Shown: positions 1 to 10,564, counted from the stretch's first letter. The stretch: 64,000 bases of DNA from Gracilaria gracilis (GCA_030374805.1 JARGSG010000189.1:1736001-1800000), one strand, 5' to 3'. Program-made: numbers and translations. Notes: generated by a model not told the origin, from the sequence alone.

Positions 1-7
1 TCCCTTG

Positions 8-340
8 TCAACGAACCTGCTGGTTCTCGAGCTTTCGGAACCGGTGAAATTCTTTGGAGTTGGGGTTTTGTTCAACGTTGCCAGTGGCCTGCGTTGGGGA
101 GCTCGGCGATGGCCTACTTTGACGTACATCGCTAGTGTTTCCAGAGGTACCTTTGCGCCGAGAATGGTGGTGACCGACGATGGGATTAGGCCCGTGGTTG
201 GCCTTCGCTGCTGGTGATTGACGTGGCGTTGTTTTAGCAGCCACTCGTGTTGAACCTCTGTTATCCTCACCAAGTTTCTTCTTCTTCCCTACAGGCTTCT
301 TGCGCGACTGGGTGCCCCGCGTTCTTGCCTTGTACACCAT
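8..340 (-). CDS. hypothetical small basic protein (weak)
   Basis: Open frame of 110 codons from an ATG at 340 to a TGA at 8-10. The product is very rich in Lys, Arg, Ser and Pro, with no predicted membrane segment and no recognised domain. The first residues (KARTRG, then Lys/Arg-rich) look faintly like a histone-type tail, but there is no histone fold. The triplets before the stop include CAG-GTTCG, so the frame could end in an intron and continue beyond the left edge. Low-complexity composition and closeness to the window edge make this uncertain. Confidence 0.25.
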   Translation of the reverse strand: MVYKARTRGTQSRKKPVGKKKKLGEDNRGSTRVAAKTTPRQSPAAKANHGPNPIVGHHHSRRKGTSGNTSDVRQSRPSPSSPTQATGNVEQNPNSKEFHRFRKLENQQVR

Positions 341-837
341 GTTGTTAATTGATACCAATGCCCAAGTTGAGGAAAGAAACAGGGAAGACAAAGAGATTGG
401 AGATTAAAGGGGATTTGGAAAACGGTGTGAAAGAGCGAGAATGGTTGGACACGGAAGGGAGTATGATGAATGGAATAGCGGAATCAATGACGGTCAGTTT
501 ACAGAACCTGTGTAAGTCATTGGAAACTACAAATCGTGCAGCTACACAAAGGGAGTTGCCTATAGACCTCGCAACCACTCCTCGTTCTCAGCGGGAGCAA
601 GAGTGAGAGCCCAGTCCCAATTGTACTCCGCGCCATAACTGACATGGAGCTCCTCACCAACTTCTATCTGTCTTTAAGCAGTAACTCGAAGAAGTGTATA
701 CTTCATAAGTTCGGACTTCGACTGTATGAACGGTTTGGTCTCGCGAATTATCACATTTCGGCTTCGCTTTCTTTCGGACCTCGGCAGTGCTAGGTCCTCA
801 TCTCCAGCATGGTATCCAGCATCATTAATATAACGTG

Positions 838-1698
838 CTATACAGAAAGGAGCGGAAACAATATATACCTCGCTTTCTTTCGTATCTCGCTCTTCACCAG
901 GCCGGTTTCAAGCTTAAGAACTCTCGACCTCCTACAGTCACCATCATCGAGAAAAACGTGTATCTCTGAAGAGTAGCGCGAAGAATTCCCGTTCCGGTCA
1001 AACACAATCCACTCCCTGATACGCTTCCGCTCCATCTCATACAGACAATTGTGCGTGCATGTAGTTTCTATATCATTCAGAAAATCTGCAGCCAAAAGTC
1101 GGAGATTTCCATCCAGTTCATTATCGAGAAATTGTGGAAACCCTCCGATGTCTGGTTGTGGAAGTACATCCCTCTCTATACGCGTACTTTGCGATGGAGG
1201 AGCATATCCATCTTCTCGAGATTTAAGAACCTGGTACGTTAACGACTGCAAGTCCATAAATATATAAGGACCGAGCATATTGTCAGCATTAGGATACCCG
1301 ATAAACCTCGCGAAGATATCCCAGGCACAAACAACCTCACAAACTGCGAACACGAGTCGATCAAAATTGCTCTTCTCGAAGGACGTCAAGCTTAGTATGT
1401 ACGGAGTGACTTCGTTTCCCTCCAAAGCACGTCTCCTTTTCAATGGCCTTCTCGAAAGGACAGCTGGTTTTACAGAGATTCTCCTTTCTTCCTTCTCATT
1501 CATGATATGTCCTAGCATTGACATAAAGAGAACAGCCTCGAAACGAGTTGCCGGTCGCTCCACCTGAAACTCTTTACCCTTCATAATAGAGAATAAGTGA
1601 TTGTTCAGGGCTCTCAGCGGAGGGAACACACCTTTTTCGAGTAGAAGAACGAATAGATCCCTTGGACGTTGGTCTTCGTCATCGTCCGTACGCTCCAT
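838..1698 (-). CDS. hypothetical protein, 286 aa
   Basis: Intronless frame with an ATG at 1698 and a stop at 838-840. I do not recognise the family. The protein is soluble-looking, with mixed charge and no signal peptide or transmembrane stretch. There is an Arg-rich patch (RRPLKRRR) around residues 83-90, and the rest is evenly composed of hydrophobic and charged residues with several aromatic positions, as in a folded globular protein. The opposite strand has only short frames. It lies alone, with no partner gene, about 150 bp from the hairpin-repeat cluster. It could be a host gene or an orphan ORF of a mobile element; nothing in the sequence decides this. Confidence 0.5.
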   Translation of the reverse strand: MERTDDDEDQRPRDLFVLLLEKGVFPPLRALNNHLFSIMKGKEFQVERPATRFEAVLFMSMLGHIMNEKEERRISVKPAVLSRRPLKRRRALEGNEVTPYILSLTSFEKSNFDRLVFAVCEVVCAWDIFARFIGYPNADNMLGPYIFMDLQSLTYQVLKSREDGYAPPSQSTRIERDVLPQPDIGGFPQFLDNELDGNLRLLAADFLNDIETTCTHNCLYEMERKRIREWIVFDRNGNSSRYSSEIHVFLDDGDCRRSRVLKLETGLVKSEIRKKARYILFPLLSV

Positions 1699-1846
1699 GT
1701 GACGGCAACGATTGTATTGCTGTTGAATTGGACCCTTCCCTACGACACTGGCCCGTAGTTAATGTGTGGCCAAATTATGGAGATTCTTCGTACAAGTACT
1801 CTCCTCAAACATTAACCTCGCTTCTGGTACATGGATATAGTTCTCG

Positions 1847-2632
1847 GCGGACCCGGGTGTCGTGGCGCTTCATCGGTGGACCGATGAAGCGCCAAGCCAC
1901 CTTGGTTCGCTGTCCCAACGCGCTGTTTGTGGCAAATCTGTGTTAGTGGCATACTTGGCACCACCAACGCGCTGTTTCCAGCGGACTTGGGTGCCATGGC
2001 GCTTCATCAATGCAATGATGAAGCGCCACGCCCACCCAGTCCGCTGTACCAAAACTTTTTTTATTTTCAACTCATTGAAACGAAAGGCTGCGACAGCGGA
2101 GGGAGGTGTCGTGGCGCTCCACCGATGCTGTTCAGAGAACCAGGCTTTTTAATAATGGAAAAAAAAAATTTTTTCGGACAGCGGACCCGGGTGCGGTGGC
2201 GCTGCATCGGTGCACCGATGAAGCGCCACGGCGCCCAGGTCCGCTAGCAACGGCGCGTTGGTGGTGCCACGTATGCCATAAACACAGGTTTTCCACAAAC
2301 AGCGCGTTGGGGCAGCGGACCAAGGTGGCTTGGCGCTTCATCGGTCACCGATGAAGCGCCACGACACCCGGGTCCACTGTCATCGGCACGCCGGTGGTGC
2401 CACGTATGCCACTACCACAGGTTTGCCACACACGGGGCGTTGGGGCAGCGAACCAAGGTGGCCTGGTGCTTCATCGGTGCACCGATGAAGCGCCACGACA
2501 CCCGGGTCCGCTGTCCCAGGCTGTCGTTTTAATTAATTGGAATTACATAATCTTTTTGGGACAGCCGTCCAGGGTGGCGTGGCGCTCTATCGGCGGAGCG
2601 ATGAAGCGCAATGAGACCCCAGTCTACTGTCC
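1847..2632. repeat. cluster of six ~70-bp hairpin repeats, partly in 127-bp units
   Basis: Six near-palindromic units lie at about 1847-1916, 1979-2047, 2176-2246, 2311-2380, 2444-2517 and 2558-2632. Each has the core GGCGCTTCATCGGT / ACCGATGAAGCGCC around a 0-2 nt centre, flanked by outer arms such as GCGGACCCGGGTGTCGT and its complement. Some copies have one arm replaced by a CCAAGGTGGCTTGG-type arm, so arms have been exchanged. A longer unit of about 127 bp (spacer with GGTGGTGCCACGTATGCCA plus one hairpin) occurs at 2253-2380 and 2392-2519 in direct order and at 1849-1975 inverted. No transposase is nearby. Open frames on both strands here (for example reading HRCTDEAPRHPGP) are by-products of the palindrome. 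Confidence 0.85.
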
Positions 2633-3039
2633 TACTTGTCCTTATTAGTAATTTCGCGTATATCTCCACATTTATTTAGTTCCGTGTCTCTCACGTTTTC
2701 AAGCTTTCCTTAACATCTCTTTGACACATCACCTGCCATAGATGAAGTACCACTTTCTCTTGATCCCCTCTGCACGCGCCATGAAAGATAAAGCTGGAGT
2801 TCTTGTAGGTCTGCTTTGTCGGCGTGTCGACCAGGGAACCTGTTGTGCGACCCGCTACTGTGCATTCACGCGGTACACGGTAGACCGAGGTGCTTGAGCC
2901 TAGTAAGATACTTATGGGGCTGCATTTATTAGTCACGTTAGTATAGTGAGCATTGCTGTGGATGCTCTAGAAACACCCTAAATTAGTGTGTTAGGGTGGT
3001 TTTCAATCCCTCCAAACGCATCCAGGACCGTTGGTCTAG

Positions 3040-3059
3040 CCCCCCCCCCCCCCCCCCCC
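3040..3059. repeat. poly-C tract, 20 nt
   Basis: An uninterrupted run of 20 C directly abuts the next hairpin unit. Such runs are slippage-prone, so the exact length is uncertain. Confidence 0.9.
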
Positions 3060-3131
3060 GACAGCGGGCCCGGGTGTCGCGGCGCTTCATCAGTGCACCG
3101 ATGAAGCGCCACTGCACATCGGTCCGCTGTC
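3060..3131. repeat. hairpin repeat unit 7
   Basis: Same family as the 1847-2632 cluster. The inner core is intact apart from CAGT for CGGT in one arm. The outer left arm (GCGGGCCCGGGTGTCG) no longer pairs fully with the outer right arm (CACATCGGTCCGC), so this copy is partly decayed. Confidence 0.8.
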
Positions 3132-3326
3132 CAGAAAATTAAAATGTTTTTTGCCCTGCCGCCCCGGTCGGTCCCGAATATCTGTATCCGGGGCACACGT
3201 GCTACTACTACTGGATATCGCGTTTGCAGAAACATCGCAGCCATGTACAACTAACTCCCGTTTGGGTCTGTTTCACAGCCCCCCGTACTACATTCTTCAG
3301 TAGCTTACGCAGGTCTGTTGTCCTCA

Positions 3327-3395
3327 CTACGGCCCGGGCGTCATGGCGCTTCATCGGTGCACCGATGAAGCGCCACGACACCTGGGTCCGCTGTC
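3327..3395. repeat. hairpin repeat unit 8
   Basis: Same family, with the perfect inner core GGCGCTTCATCGGTGC and its complement. It is followed by CAACGGCGCGCTGGTGGTTCC, a diverged start of the spacer seen after unit 3 at about 2249. This is the last copy in the window. Confidence 0.8.
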
Positions 3396-3741
3396 AACGG
3401 CGCGCTGGTGGTTCCAAGTATGCAACCACCCGTGTTTTGCTTTTCTCAGAACCAAGTGAGGTTATGGCGGAAGAAGAACACGTCGCGGGTCAAGACGGAG
3501 TGACTGGAGAGGACGTGCGAGCGTCAGAGGAGACATGGGTGGGGGTTAAATAGTGGAGTGCTGGCGAAACGTACAGTACAGTGACGGTTCTGGCGCGAAA
3601 CCGGTCGGAACAGAAAGGGGTAAGTTATGGTTTCAGATGTAGGCCGTGCGCATAGGCAGTGGCACGGAAAACGAGGACGGCGTTCATTGCACCGTATGGC
3701 ACCAAATTCTTGCTTTCGGTGACGCTTTTGGCTTTTCTAAG

Positions 3742-4751
3742 ATGTCGAACGGATACGTGAAGGACGAGGAGCTTCTTGCGTTCCTGGAAGGGAAGGAGAT
3801 CGGAGGAACGCCGTCTCCGAAGCGGGAAGTGGCCGAGGTTGCGCGGGTGGATGAAGGGTCACGAGAGGAGGAGGTTGTGGCTGTGGGGGAGGCAGAGGCT
3901 GCGGATGTAGGCTCGAAGGTGGTGGAGAAGAAGGGGGAGAAGGATGGGGTATGGATGAATGGGACGGTGCACCTGAGCCAGTTGGGGATTGGGGAGCACA
4001 TGGAGGGTGGAGGTGGAGCGGGAGGTAGGAAAGAGCAATTTATGAGGGAAATGAAGGCGGGTGAGGTGGTTGGGAGTTGTGATGAAGGAGCGAATGGATG
4101 ATTGTATTGCGGAGAGTGTGGCGAAGATGGGAGGGGTGGTGTTGAGTGAGGAGCAGAATGGGGTGTCATTGGAAGCAATATCTAACTTGCGGAATGGTTT
4201 GAAGGTGCTGGGAATTGAGATTGGTCGTCATGCGGATGGGATGGTGGAATGCGTAGGGAAGGAGATACGGGAGCTGAAGGAGGAGAATTTGATGCTGAAG
4301 GGGAGGTTGGAGATGCTGGAGATGCAGATTGGAGAGGTGGAAAAGGCGCGGCTGTTGTTGGTGGAGGTGAAGAGGATGCTGACGGGGACAGGAGGGGAGG
4401 TGGGAGGAAGTTGTGCCAAGGGGGGAATGAAGGTTGAGAAGGGATCGCCTGTGGCGCTAAAGACTAAAGAAGTGGGTAGTAGCTTGAAGAAGAGACGCAA
4501 GGTGGGAGAGAAGGTGGGAGGAGAGGAGGTGCGGCCGGGGCTGGGGGTTGCGACGTTGACTGGCTTTCGAAGCGCAGCGCATGCGGTGCAGACGGCGGAG
4601 CACACTACTGGAAGAGCAGAGAGAGCGGAGGATGGGAGGTATGGGGAGCCATTCTGGGGCGAGGAGGGTGTACGAGAATGGGGAGAGCTGCCCGCGGAAC
4701 TTCTACGAGATGACGTTTGAGGAAACGGAAACGCAGGATCCGAACGCGTGA
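3742..4751 (+). pseudogene. acidic coiled-coil protein, broken by two frameshifts
   Basis: Coding-looking sequence starts at the ATG at 3742 (MSNGYVKDEELLAFLEGKE) and runs in one frame to 4101. It then continues in a second frame from about 4082 (MKERMDDCIAESVAKM) to 4720, and its tail appears in a third frame ending FEETETQDPNA at the TGA 4749-4751. The N-terminal part is Glu/Val/Gly-rich. The middle (about 4250-4380) is a strong coiled coil with heptads (IRELKEENLMLKGRLEMLEM), and a Lys/Arg patch (KKRRK) follows. I do not recognise the family. Position just upstream of Gypsy debris suggests a retroelement ORF, but no gag motif is visible. Frameshifts lie near 4050-4085 and 4660-4670. Confidence 0.5.
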
Positions 4752-5034
4752 GGTGCGGAAATTGACTAAAGTATGTTAAGGGGGTGGCGGTGTTGAGTGA
4801 AGGTGGAGATGGGAAGGAATGGGCGGATGTCTTAGGGTGGCTGGGTTGGCAATTGCTTCGCATTTTCGGGCGAAATGGAAATTGGAACTAGCACGGATGG
4901 AAAATTTGGAGAGGGTCGTGGAAAGGAGTGTAGCTGGGGTGAGTTGCGAGGCGAAACTCTCGAAATAGTAGGAGACCATAGCATTAAACTGCGCGAGATG
5001 GAATGCAATATTTCAAAATTTGTTTATTTTTTGA

Positions 5035-6498
5035 GTGCCAGCCTCTGCCACCCCCGCGCGCGCCCAGATAACGCCTAAAACTAGCAACTATTCCACACAT
5101 AGCACCCAGTACTCCACTTTGCAGAACACAGACGAATCTTCAGAAAGTGCGAACCCTCTACCAGGGAACTTCGTACCAGTTACCGAGGTTAAGATGGCCA
5201 TTGAACTATTCGGAGATCCCTACTGAACGAAGATTCGGGCGAAGATTCGGGCGCAACTCAATGAAAGAGCTGACCTCCCTTTCCGAGTGAATGATATTGG
5301 ATATCCCGTTTGCACGGTAACTGGAAACCCACAAATAGTGGTGCCACACGCTTTACTATCTCGGCAGTTACACTTATGGCACTATGCCAAACTTAGTGGC
5401 CACGTCAGAGGAGGGAAACTGTACCTTACATTGCGATGGGAATTCTACTGGCCAGCAATGGCTGTATATTGCTACGCAACTGTGCTGTTCTGCCCCGAAT
5501 TTGCTCGGAATAGCGTCAACTTCTGCCACCATGCAACGAAGTTGAAGCTCTTCCCCGAAAGGACGCCCGTGGAATTCTTAGCCATGTATATTTCGGGACC
5601 GTTCGTAGCTACTAAACCGCGTAACAAATTTCTGCTCAGGATGACGGATCGTTTTTCACAGCTCGTTCGTAGCGCACCACTACAGGGAATCACGTCATTG
5701 ACGGTTGCATAAGCATTCGCCAACCATTGGGCATTCGTCAACGGTCCACCGGTGAATCTACTCTCCGACAACGGGAAACAGTTTGCTTCCCGGTTCTTCG
5801 GGGATGTATGCAAAATTTTGGATGTTAAGAATCTATTCACGACAACCTACCACCCCTAGTGTAATGGGCAGGCTGAACGGTTTAACCGGACTCTGTTGGC
5901 AGCACTCCGTGCATAAGTAGCCGGTCACCCCATCACGTGGGACCTGTTCACCGATGCACTGACATTCGCATACACCACTCAGGTCCACCCTACTACGGAA
6001 TTGACTCCATTGGAATTGGTTTTGTCTCGCACCCCACCGCCCGTGGCGCTCGAAGCACAGACAACGCTGGATCAATTTCCTTCGACGAAGGGCTACAGGG
6101 AAACCTGGAAGACATGGCTTACCAAGCTGATTCCTGCCGCACAACCGTCAATGGCCCGGTCACAAGCCGCATATAAGCGTGATTTCGATGAGCGAGCCCC
6201 TCGAAGACCGCCCGCACTTAAGAAAGTGGATTATGTATTCATCCGTAAGGAAAATTGGAATCCAGGAAAGGAGAAACACCCTAAGCTCTCACCCTTCTCA
6301 GACGGTCCCTTCAAGACGATTGCTGTGGAGCCCGACACTGTCGTAGTTGAGATGGGTAAGGAACATGAACGCATTTTCCGCGATCGCGTGGTTTTTGCAC
6401 CCCGTCTGCGGGAAACGACCCATCAAACGAACATTCTGCCGCAAAAGCGGAAAAGAACACTAAGGAAACATCGGACCCACCCCAATGGACCGCCCTAG
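5035..6498 (+). pseudogene. Ty3/Gypsy integrase remnant (element A)
   Basis: One continuous frame carries the integrase order. First comes an HHCC zinc-binding module at about 5360-5490 (HLWHYAKLSGH, then CYATVLFCPEF, where the last Cys is replaced by Phe). Next is the catalytic core, with LLSDNGKQF at about 5760 and GQAERFNRTL at about 5867, then the GPY/F-type module (SDGPFKTIAVE) at about 6300. Four stops interrupt the frame: TGA 5224-5226, TAA 5710-5712, TAG 5857-5859 and TAA 5914-5916. The first catalytic Asp position reads Tyr (LAMYISG). Reverse transcriptase and RNase H are absent upstream, so the 5' part of pol is deleted. The enzyme would insert retroelement cDNA; this copy cannot be functional. 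Confidence 0.9.
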
Positions 6499-6611
6499 GG
6501 AGTTGCGACACCCTACTAAGGGAATCTTTGATTTGCCGCTGCTATCGGACTTTACGCGCCCTGGTACTTCGATGTTTCAAGCCCCGCCGCCTGGCATAAT
6601 TATTCGCCTCC

Positions 6612-7706
6612 TTGGCGCGCGGACACCCACTCCCAATGTCGCTCAGTTTAAGGAGGGGGAGGGACTCGTTTATTCCGCGTCTTCGCGTGATGAATCTCGT
6701 GAAACACGGAAAGCTGAAGCGATCACAGCCCTCTAGGGAGCCCGGGGTCTCGACAAAGTCGTCTCTTGTCATCGGAGAAGCGCAATCTTCACTAGACACT
6801 ACCGCTGCGCGGGACAGTACCGAGGAGACTCAGTCGCTACCGGCGAAGCCGTTTTCTACGCCGCATAGCGCGCCTGGAGCGACTACGAGGCGCATCGAAG
6901 TGGAAAACTCGTCTGAGGTGCCGTTGAGATCGCCCGTCCACGACGGAGAACAATCGCCGGAAAATAAGTCGCGCAGCACGGCCAAGGCGGAGTACACCGT
7001 GAACACGTCTCGAAATGCCCAGCAGGGAAGTGCCAACCGTAGCACATGGACTACAACTGTAACGGAGAGCAGCTCGGCGAGCGAGTCACTTCGGCAAACC
7101 GAGCTGACACCTTCCGTGCACACGGAGGCGGAACACGCCACAGCGAAGACCAATGACGACCACAGGTTGTCAACGTAATGTGACACGACGGCGAGGCCGG
7201 TTCAATCACGGTTACCGTTGACGCGAGCGCCTTCGATGACACACCCAACTTTGTCAGAACTGTGCCTTGGTTCGGGAGAAGGAACTCTACCGAACCAAGG
7301 CAACGGGAACACCGACACCTCGAGAAGCGTGACAATCGACCCAAGTATGGAGCCACACCGCGATGGCACCGGGCCACAAACTTTGTTGGACAACACTCGG
7401 TCTAACCGGAGTATCGACGCACTGCCATACACCGCACTGTCGCCGGAAAGCTCTCCGAAGAAGGATGTCATAATCACACGGCAAGGCCGGGAATTCTCCC
7501 GACAGGAGTTCGTAGTCGACCACATAGTGAAACACTCCTACCATCCGTTTGGGTACATACAGTATCTCGTACGCTGGTACGGCTACGGGCCCGTGGCTGA
7601 CTCGGATGAGCCGATCGAGCATCTCTCACGACCGAAAGTGGTGCAGTACCATCGACGTACTCTCACAGGTCTTTCGGCGACAATTGTCAATGCCGAAGTG
7701 GGATAA
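6612..7706 (+). pseudogene. integrase tail and chromodomain of chromovirus (element A)
   Basis: Downstream of the integrase, another frame carries a long Ser/Thr/Glu-rich disordered segment, with a TAA at 7176-7178. It then continues in the same frame into a chromodomain-like module at about 7500-7640, seen as FVVDHIVKH, YLVRWYGYG, and then the acidic SDEPIEHL and VVQYHRR. In Ty3/Gypsy chromoviruses this domain ends the integrase and steers insertion to marked chromatin. The stop and the frame change against the integrase make it non-functional. The tail ends 170 bp before the 3' end of the antisense ORF. Confidence 0.75.
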
Positions 7707-7879
7707 CATGCTCCGAATGGGAAGAATATAGCTCACCTGGAAGGAATTTCAAGAGCGGAAGAAGACGAAAAAAACACTTGGATAAGAAAAACATACGTCA
7801 CAGACGGAAGTAGGTTTAATGGCCATCAAGGCTACATCCTACGACAACACCGCATAGCGGGAATCAGGTGGAAAATGGA

Positions 7880-9846
7880 CTAAGCCCCCGACCCTTGATT
7901 GGAAGGGCCCAAAGCCCCGTCGCCTCCACTCCCATTGCTGGAATTGGATCCGCCGGTAGAGCGTGCAGCCAACGCATCCCGCATTGCGGCGAGCTTGCCA
8001 CTTGCAACATTTGCGGAAAGCCCAACTCTTTGGAGGAACTGAGCGATCACAACCCCATCACTCATCCCACTTACGGAGGGCAGGACGGCGGGCACCTCGA
8101 TCACGTCGGGCTCGTCTAGAAGAGAAGCCACCACGGCGCCTACTGATGAAGGTTCGAGCCCGGGTGGATTCACCGGCTCCGCTGCCGTCGTTGCCGGCGC
8201 TGCCCTGTCGTGGGAGGTCAGTCCAGCCACATCAGTGGGAGGAACCACTTCGACTACGTCGTCACCATACCCCGTCTCGGGTTCGTCGTCCATCATTTGG
8301 TCGTCCTCACCGCCGTAGGCGTGGTAGAACTCGTCAGCGTCAATGAAGCCAACGGGATGCCCGTAAAACATGTACCTTGGAGCCATCCAGAGAGCTGCCG
8401 CTTCAGCTGCGGTGATCTCTTGCACCTCCCAGGGGTTGAAGAAGATGAAGTATGCCGCCAATGGCATGCATCGTTGCGAGACCGGTCGAAGCCGCCGTCC
8501 TCGTGACCACGGCCGCTTTGAGTGAAGGGTATACTGGCCCAATCAACTCGGTCGACTATGTCGAGGAGCCCACGAACTTCGTCGGCATTGTCCTCACCTC
8601 CAAGAGAGACACGCAACGAGAGATCTCGAATGCACGCAGGAAGGCGAGGCAGAATATATCACAGTCGATACTGGTCATATACTTCCCATGGGAGATAAGC
8701 CGCGGTGGGGACTGCCCACTCGGTGAGCAAAACGGAACACAGTCCGTAATACGGATCCTCGATGAGACATGAGCCCAGATAAGAGATGACCGAGGGCAAC
8801 TAGACATAGCACCCGCGGCACACCTCTACCGAGGACTACCATGTGAGAATGGGAACATAACGGCCCAGCCGGTGATTATGCCGGATTCGATTGATCTCCG
8901 TGTTCTGATACGAGACAAGGAACCCGAATCGGGAACGCGCACGACGCTCATGGCGGATAAAGTTCTGTAACCACCGCGACCGGGACTCCCGGCGAAGGTA
9001 TCTGAACTCCGCACGGAGGATTGGATGAATCCAACACACCGCCTTCTGGCGTACGATGGGACGTCCTCTCCAAGAGTAGGTCTCAATCACCGCCAAGCGG
9101 ATACAGTACGAAATCTCGCCTTGTGTAAGGTACAACCGGAGGTCGAAGCTGATGGAATTAGGAATTGGGAACTCAAAGTTTGCCCTGCTCTGCCGTGCAT
9201 ACCCCAAGCGAACCAACGCCGCCTGAGCGGAAGCCAGCGATTCGCCAGAACGCCGCAGAACTGCGTGAGGAGGAACAGCCACCCGTCGACGCAAATCCCA
9301 CGAAGTGGTGACTATCGCCGGAAGATCTCCGGAAAGGCGATCGGTACCGTCAGCGTAAGACGCGATAAGCTCCTCGTTGAAAACGGCCGTAGGATGAAAC
9401 CACGGAGCAGTCCGGGAGAGATGCGCGTGAACGCAAACGCGAGGGTTCTGCCCGACTAACTAGTCGTATGACGGCCACGGCACTTCGTGAATGATGTGAG
9501 CGTGAGGCTGCTGCCCCGCAGGGAGAATGTGCCCGCCACTGGTTTTGCGACCCTGGGACGCCCCAGAAGCATTACCGCTTTCCGGAAGAGGCACGGAACG
9601 AAATCTGGAGAAGTATTCCGGGTTTGGAGGTTGACCACTCATCGTGCGAGGCACTCGAGAGACAACAGGAAGATTGGTAGGATGACCGTGAAAGCGAAAA
9701 GCGGACTGTTGGGAACAGGAATGGTCGTCGCTGGAGTGAGAGTTGCACTGTCGAGTGGAAGTGACTTGGTCTTCTCGAGGCGCGGGGGAATCCGAAGACT
9801 TCGAAGATGCGCTTTTATGCCCATCGTTGGGAGTTTGACCCGCCAT
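7880..9846 (-). pseudogene. antisense accessory ORF of element A (degenerate)
   Basis: Between pol and the 3' LTR the opposite strand is coding-like. It starts at ATG 9846 (MAGQTPNDGHKSASS), only 36 bp inside the LTR border. One frame runs to 8836 with a single TAG at 9460-9462. The reading then moves through other frames at 8807-8556 and 8616-8540 and ends with 8542-7880, which is Pro/Ala/Val-rich (stop at 7880). The segment RGLLDIVDRVDWAS (about 8570) matches RSLLDDVCRVEW in the antisense ORF of element B, and both end with a disordered Pro-rich part and a short Leu/Ala helix. No known domain is recognised. Antisense ORFs in this position are known from some plant Gypsy elements (Grande, RIRE2, Ogre-like). 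At least two frameshifts and stops make this copy dead. Confidence 0.6.
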
Positions 9847-9868
9847 CGCGACGGTGGGGCTCACTTTT

Positions 9869-9879
9869 AAGGAGGGGGA
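9869..9879 (+). other. polypurine tract before 3' LTR of element A
   Basis: AAGGAGGGGGA lies two bases before the TGAAG start of the LTR at 9882. This is the usual place and composition of a plus-strand priming site. Confidence 0.7.
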
Positions 9880-9881
9880 TA

Positions 9882-10120
9882 TGAAGCACAACACTCCTTG
9901 GAGGCGATTTGGGGTACTTATTTAATTTCCGCATCATGAGTTAGTAGATATATATGAGCTACACCGCTATTAGCGTGTCGCCTCGCTGAGGTAATTTCCA
10001 CAGATGTACACGTGGATTACACGGCTCGACGCGCCTCTTAGCCGGTTTGACTAGCACACGTGTAGCACGGATATGCCGGAGGCAATGCATCCAGCATTTC
10101 TGTATCTACTTAGATATTTT
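9882..10120 (+). repeat. 3' LTR of element A, left part (interrupted)
   Basis: Begins TGAAGCACAACACTCC after the polypurine tract and is about 93 percent identical by eye to the solo LTR at 12583. It stops abruptly after TTAGATATTTT where the LTR of element B begins. The missing remainder resumes at 18971. Confidence 0.9.
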
Positions 10121-10546
10121 TGTAGTGCAATTGGATGCACTGTTCCAATGGGCGCATATTAGGATAGTTAGATAATTATTGTGCACATGGGTGCAGCTCA
10201 GGGATCTCCACGTGTAAGGTGGTGACAGTTGTCGGCCACCACCTACGCGACCCCTTGATAGGTAGATTGTTTATTAATATCGACACGTGGCTATTGCCCT
10301 CGGAGATGTACTTCAGCACCTCCCGTTGGGCAGAGCTCACAGTGGTAAACCGCAAGTACCCCCTAGCCGATTCTTCATCGTCTAGTTTTCCATAGGGCCG
10401 TTCTGACGTCACTACCGGTGCTGCATGCCTATCTCGTGCCCCGTTATTAGCGTCCGTCTGCACGCTCCTTCGTCCCCGCTTGGGTACTGCGCACACTACT
10501 TCCTAATTGAGGCATAGTACACGGCCGTAGCTGTCGCTGTACTACA
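10121..10546 (+). repeat. 5' LTR of element B
   Basis: 426 bp, TGTAGT...ACTACA, with a 6-bp terminal inverted repeat and near-identity to 18545-18970. Confidence 0.95.
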
Positions 10547-10548
10547 AC

Positions 10549-10564
10549 TGGTCTCCCGACTTAG
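10549..10564 (+). other. candidate primer-binding site of element B
   Basis: TGGTCTCCCGACTTAG starts two bases after the LTR. TGG directly behind an LTR is the usual complement of a tRNA 3' CCA end, but the matching tRNA was not identified. Confidence 0.4.

Larger units (their letters stand above)
2648..3741. other. spacer without recognised gene
   Basis: Apart from the poly-C run and hairpin units 7 and 8, I see only short chance frames. At 3454-3553 a plus frame reads MAEEEHVAGQDGVTGEDVRA; it is acidic like the following pseudogene, but it is too short to call. Confidence 0.5.

Noticed and set aside
8-340. Resemblance of the basic ORF N-terminus to a histone H3 tail
   Set aside because: Only a few matching residues in a low-complexity Lys/Arg-rich sequence and no histone fold.
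358-606. 82-codon plus-strand frame starting MPKLRKETGKTKRLEIK
   Set aside because: Short, no domain, divergent from another weak frame only 17 bp away; not distinguishable from chance.
1812-2648. Many overlapping 60-106 aa frames with HRCTDEAPRHPGP-like motifs
   Set aside because: They are translations of the palindromic repeats, occur on both strands and have no independent support.
3684-4178. Pro/Ser-rich minus-strand frame opposite the coiled-coil pseudogene, and the similar one at 4228-4863
   Set aside because: Shadow of a purine-rich coding strand; composition fully explained by the sense strand.
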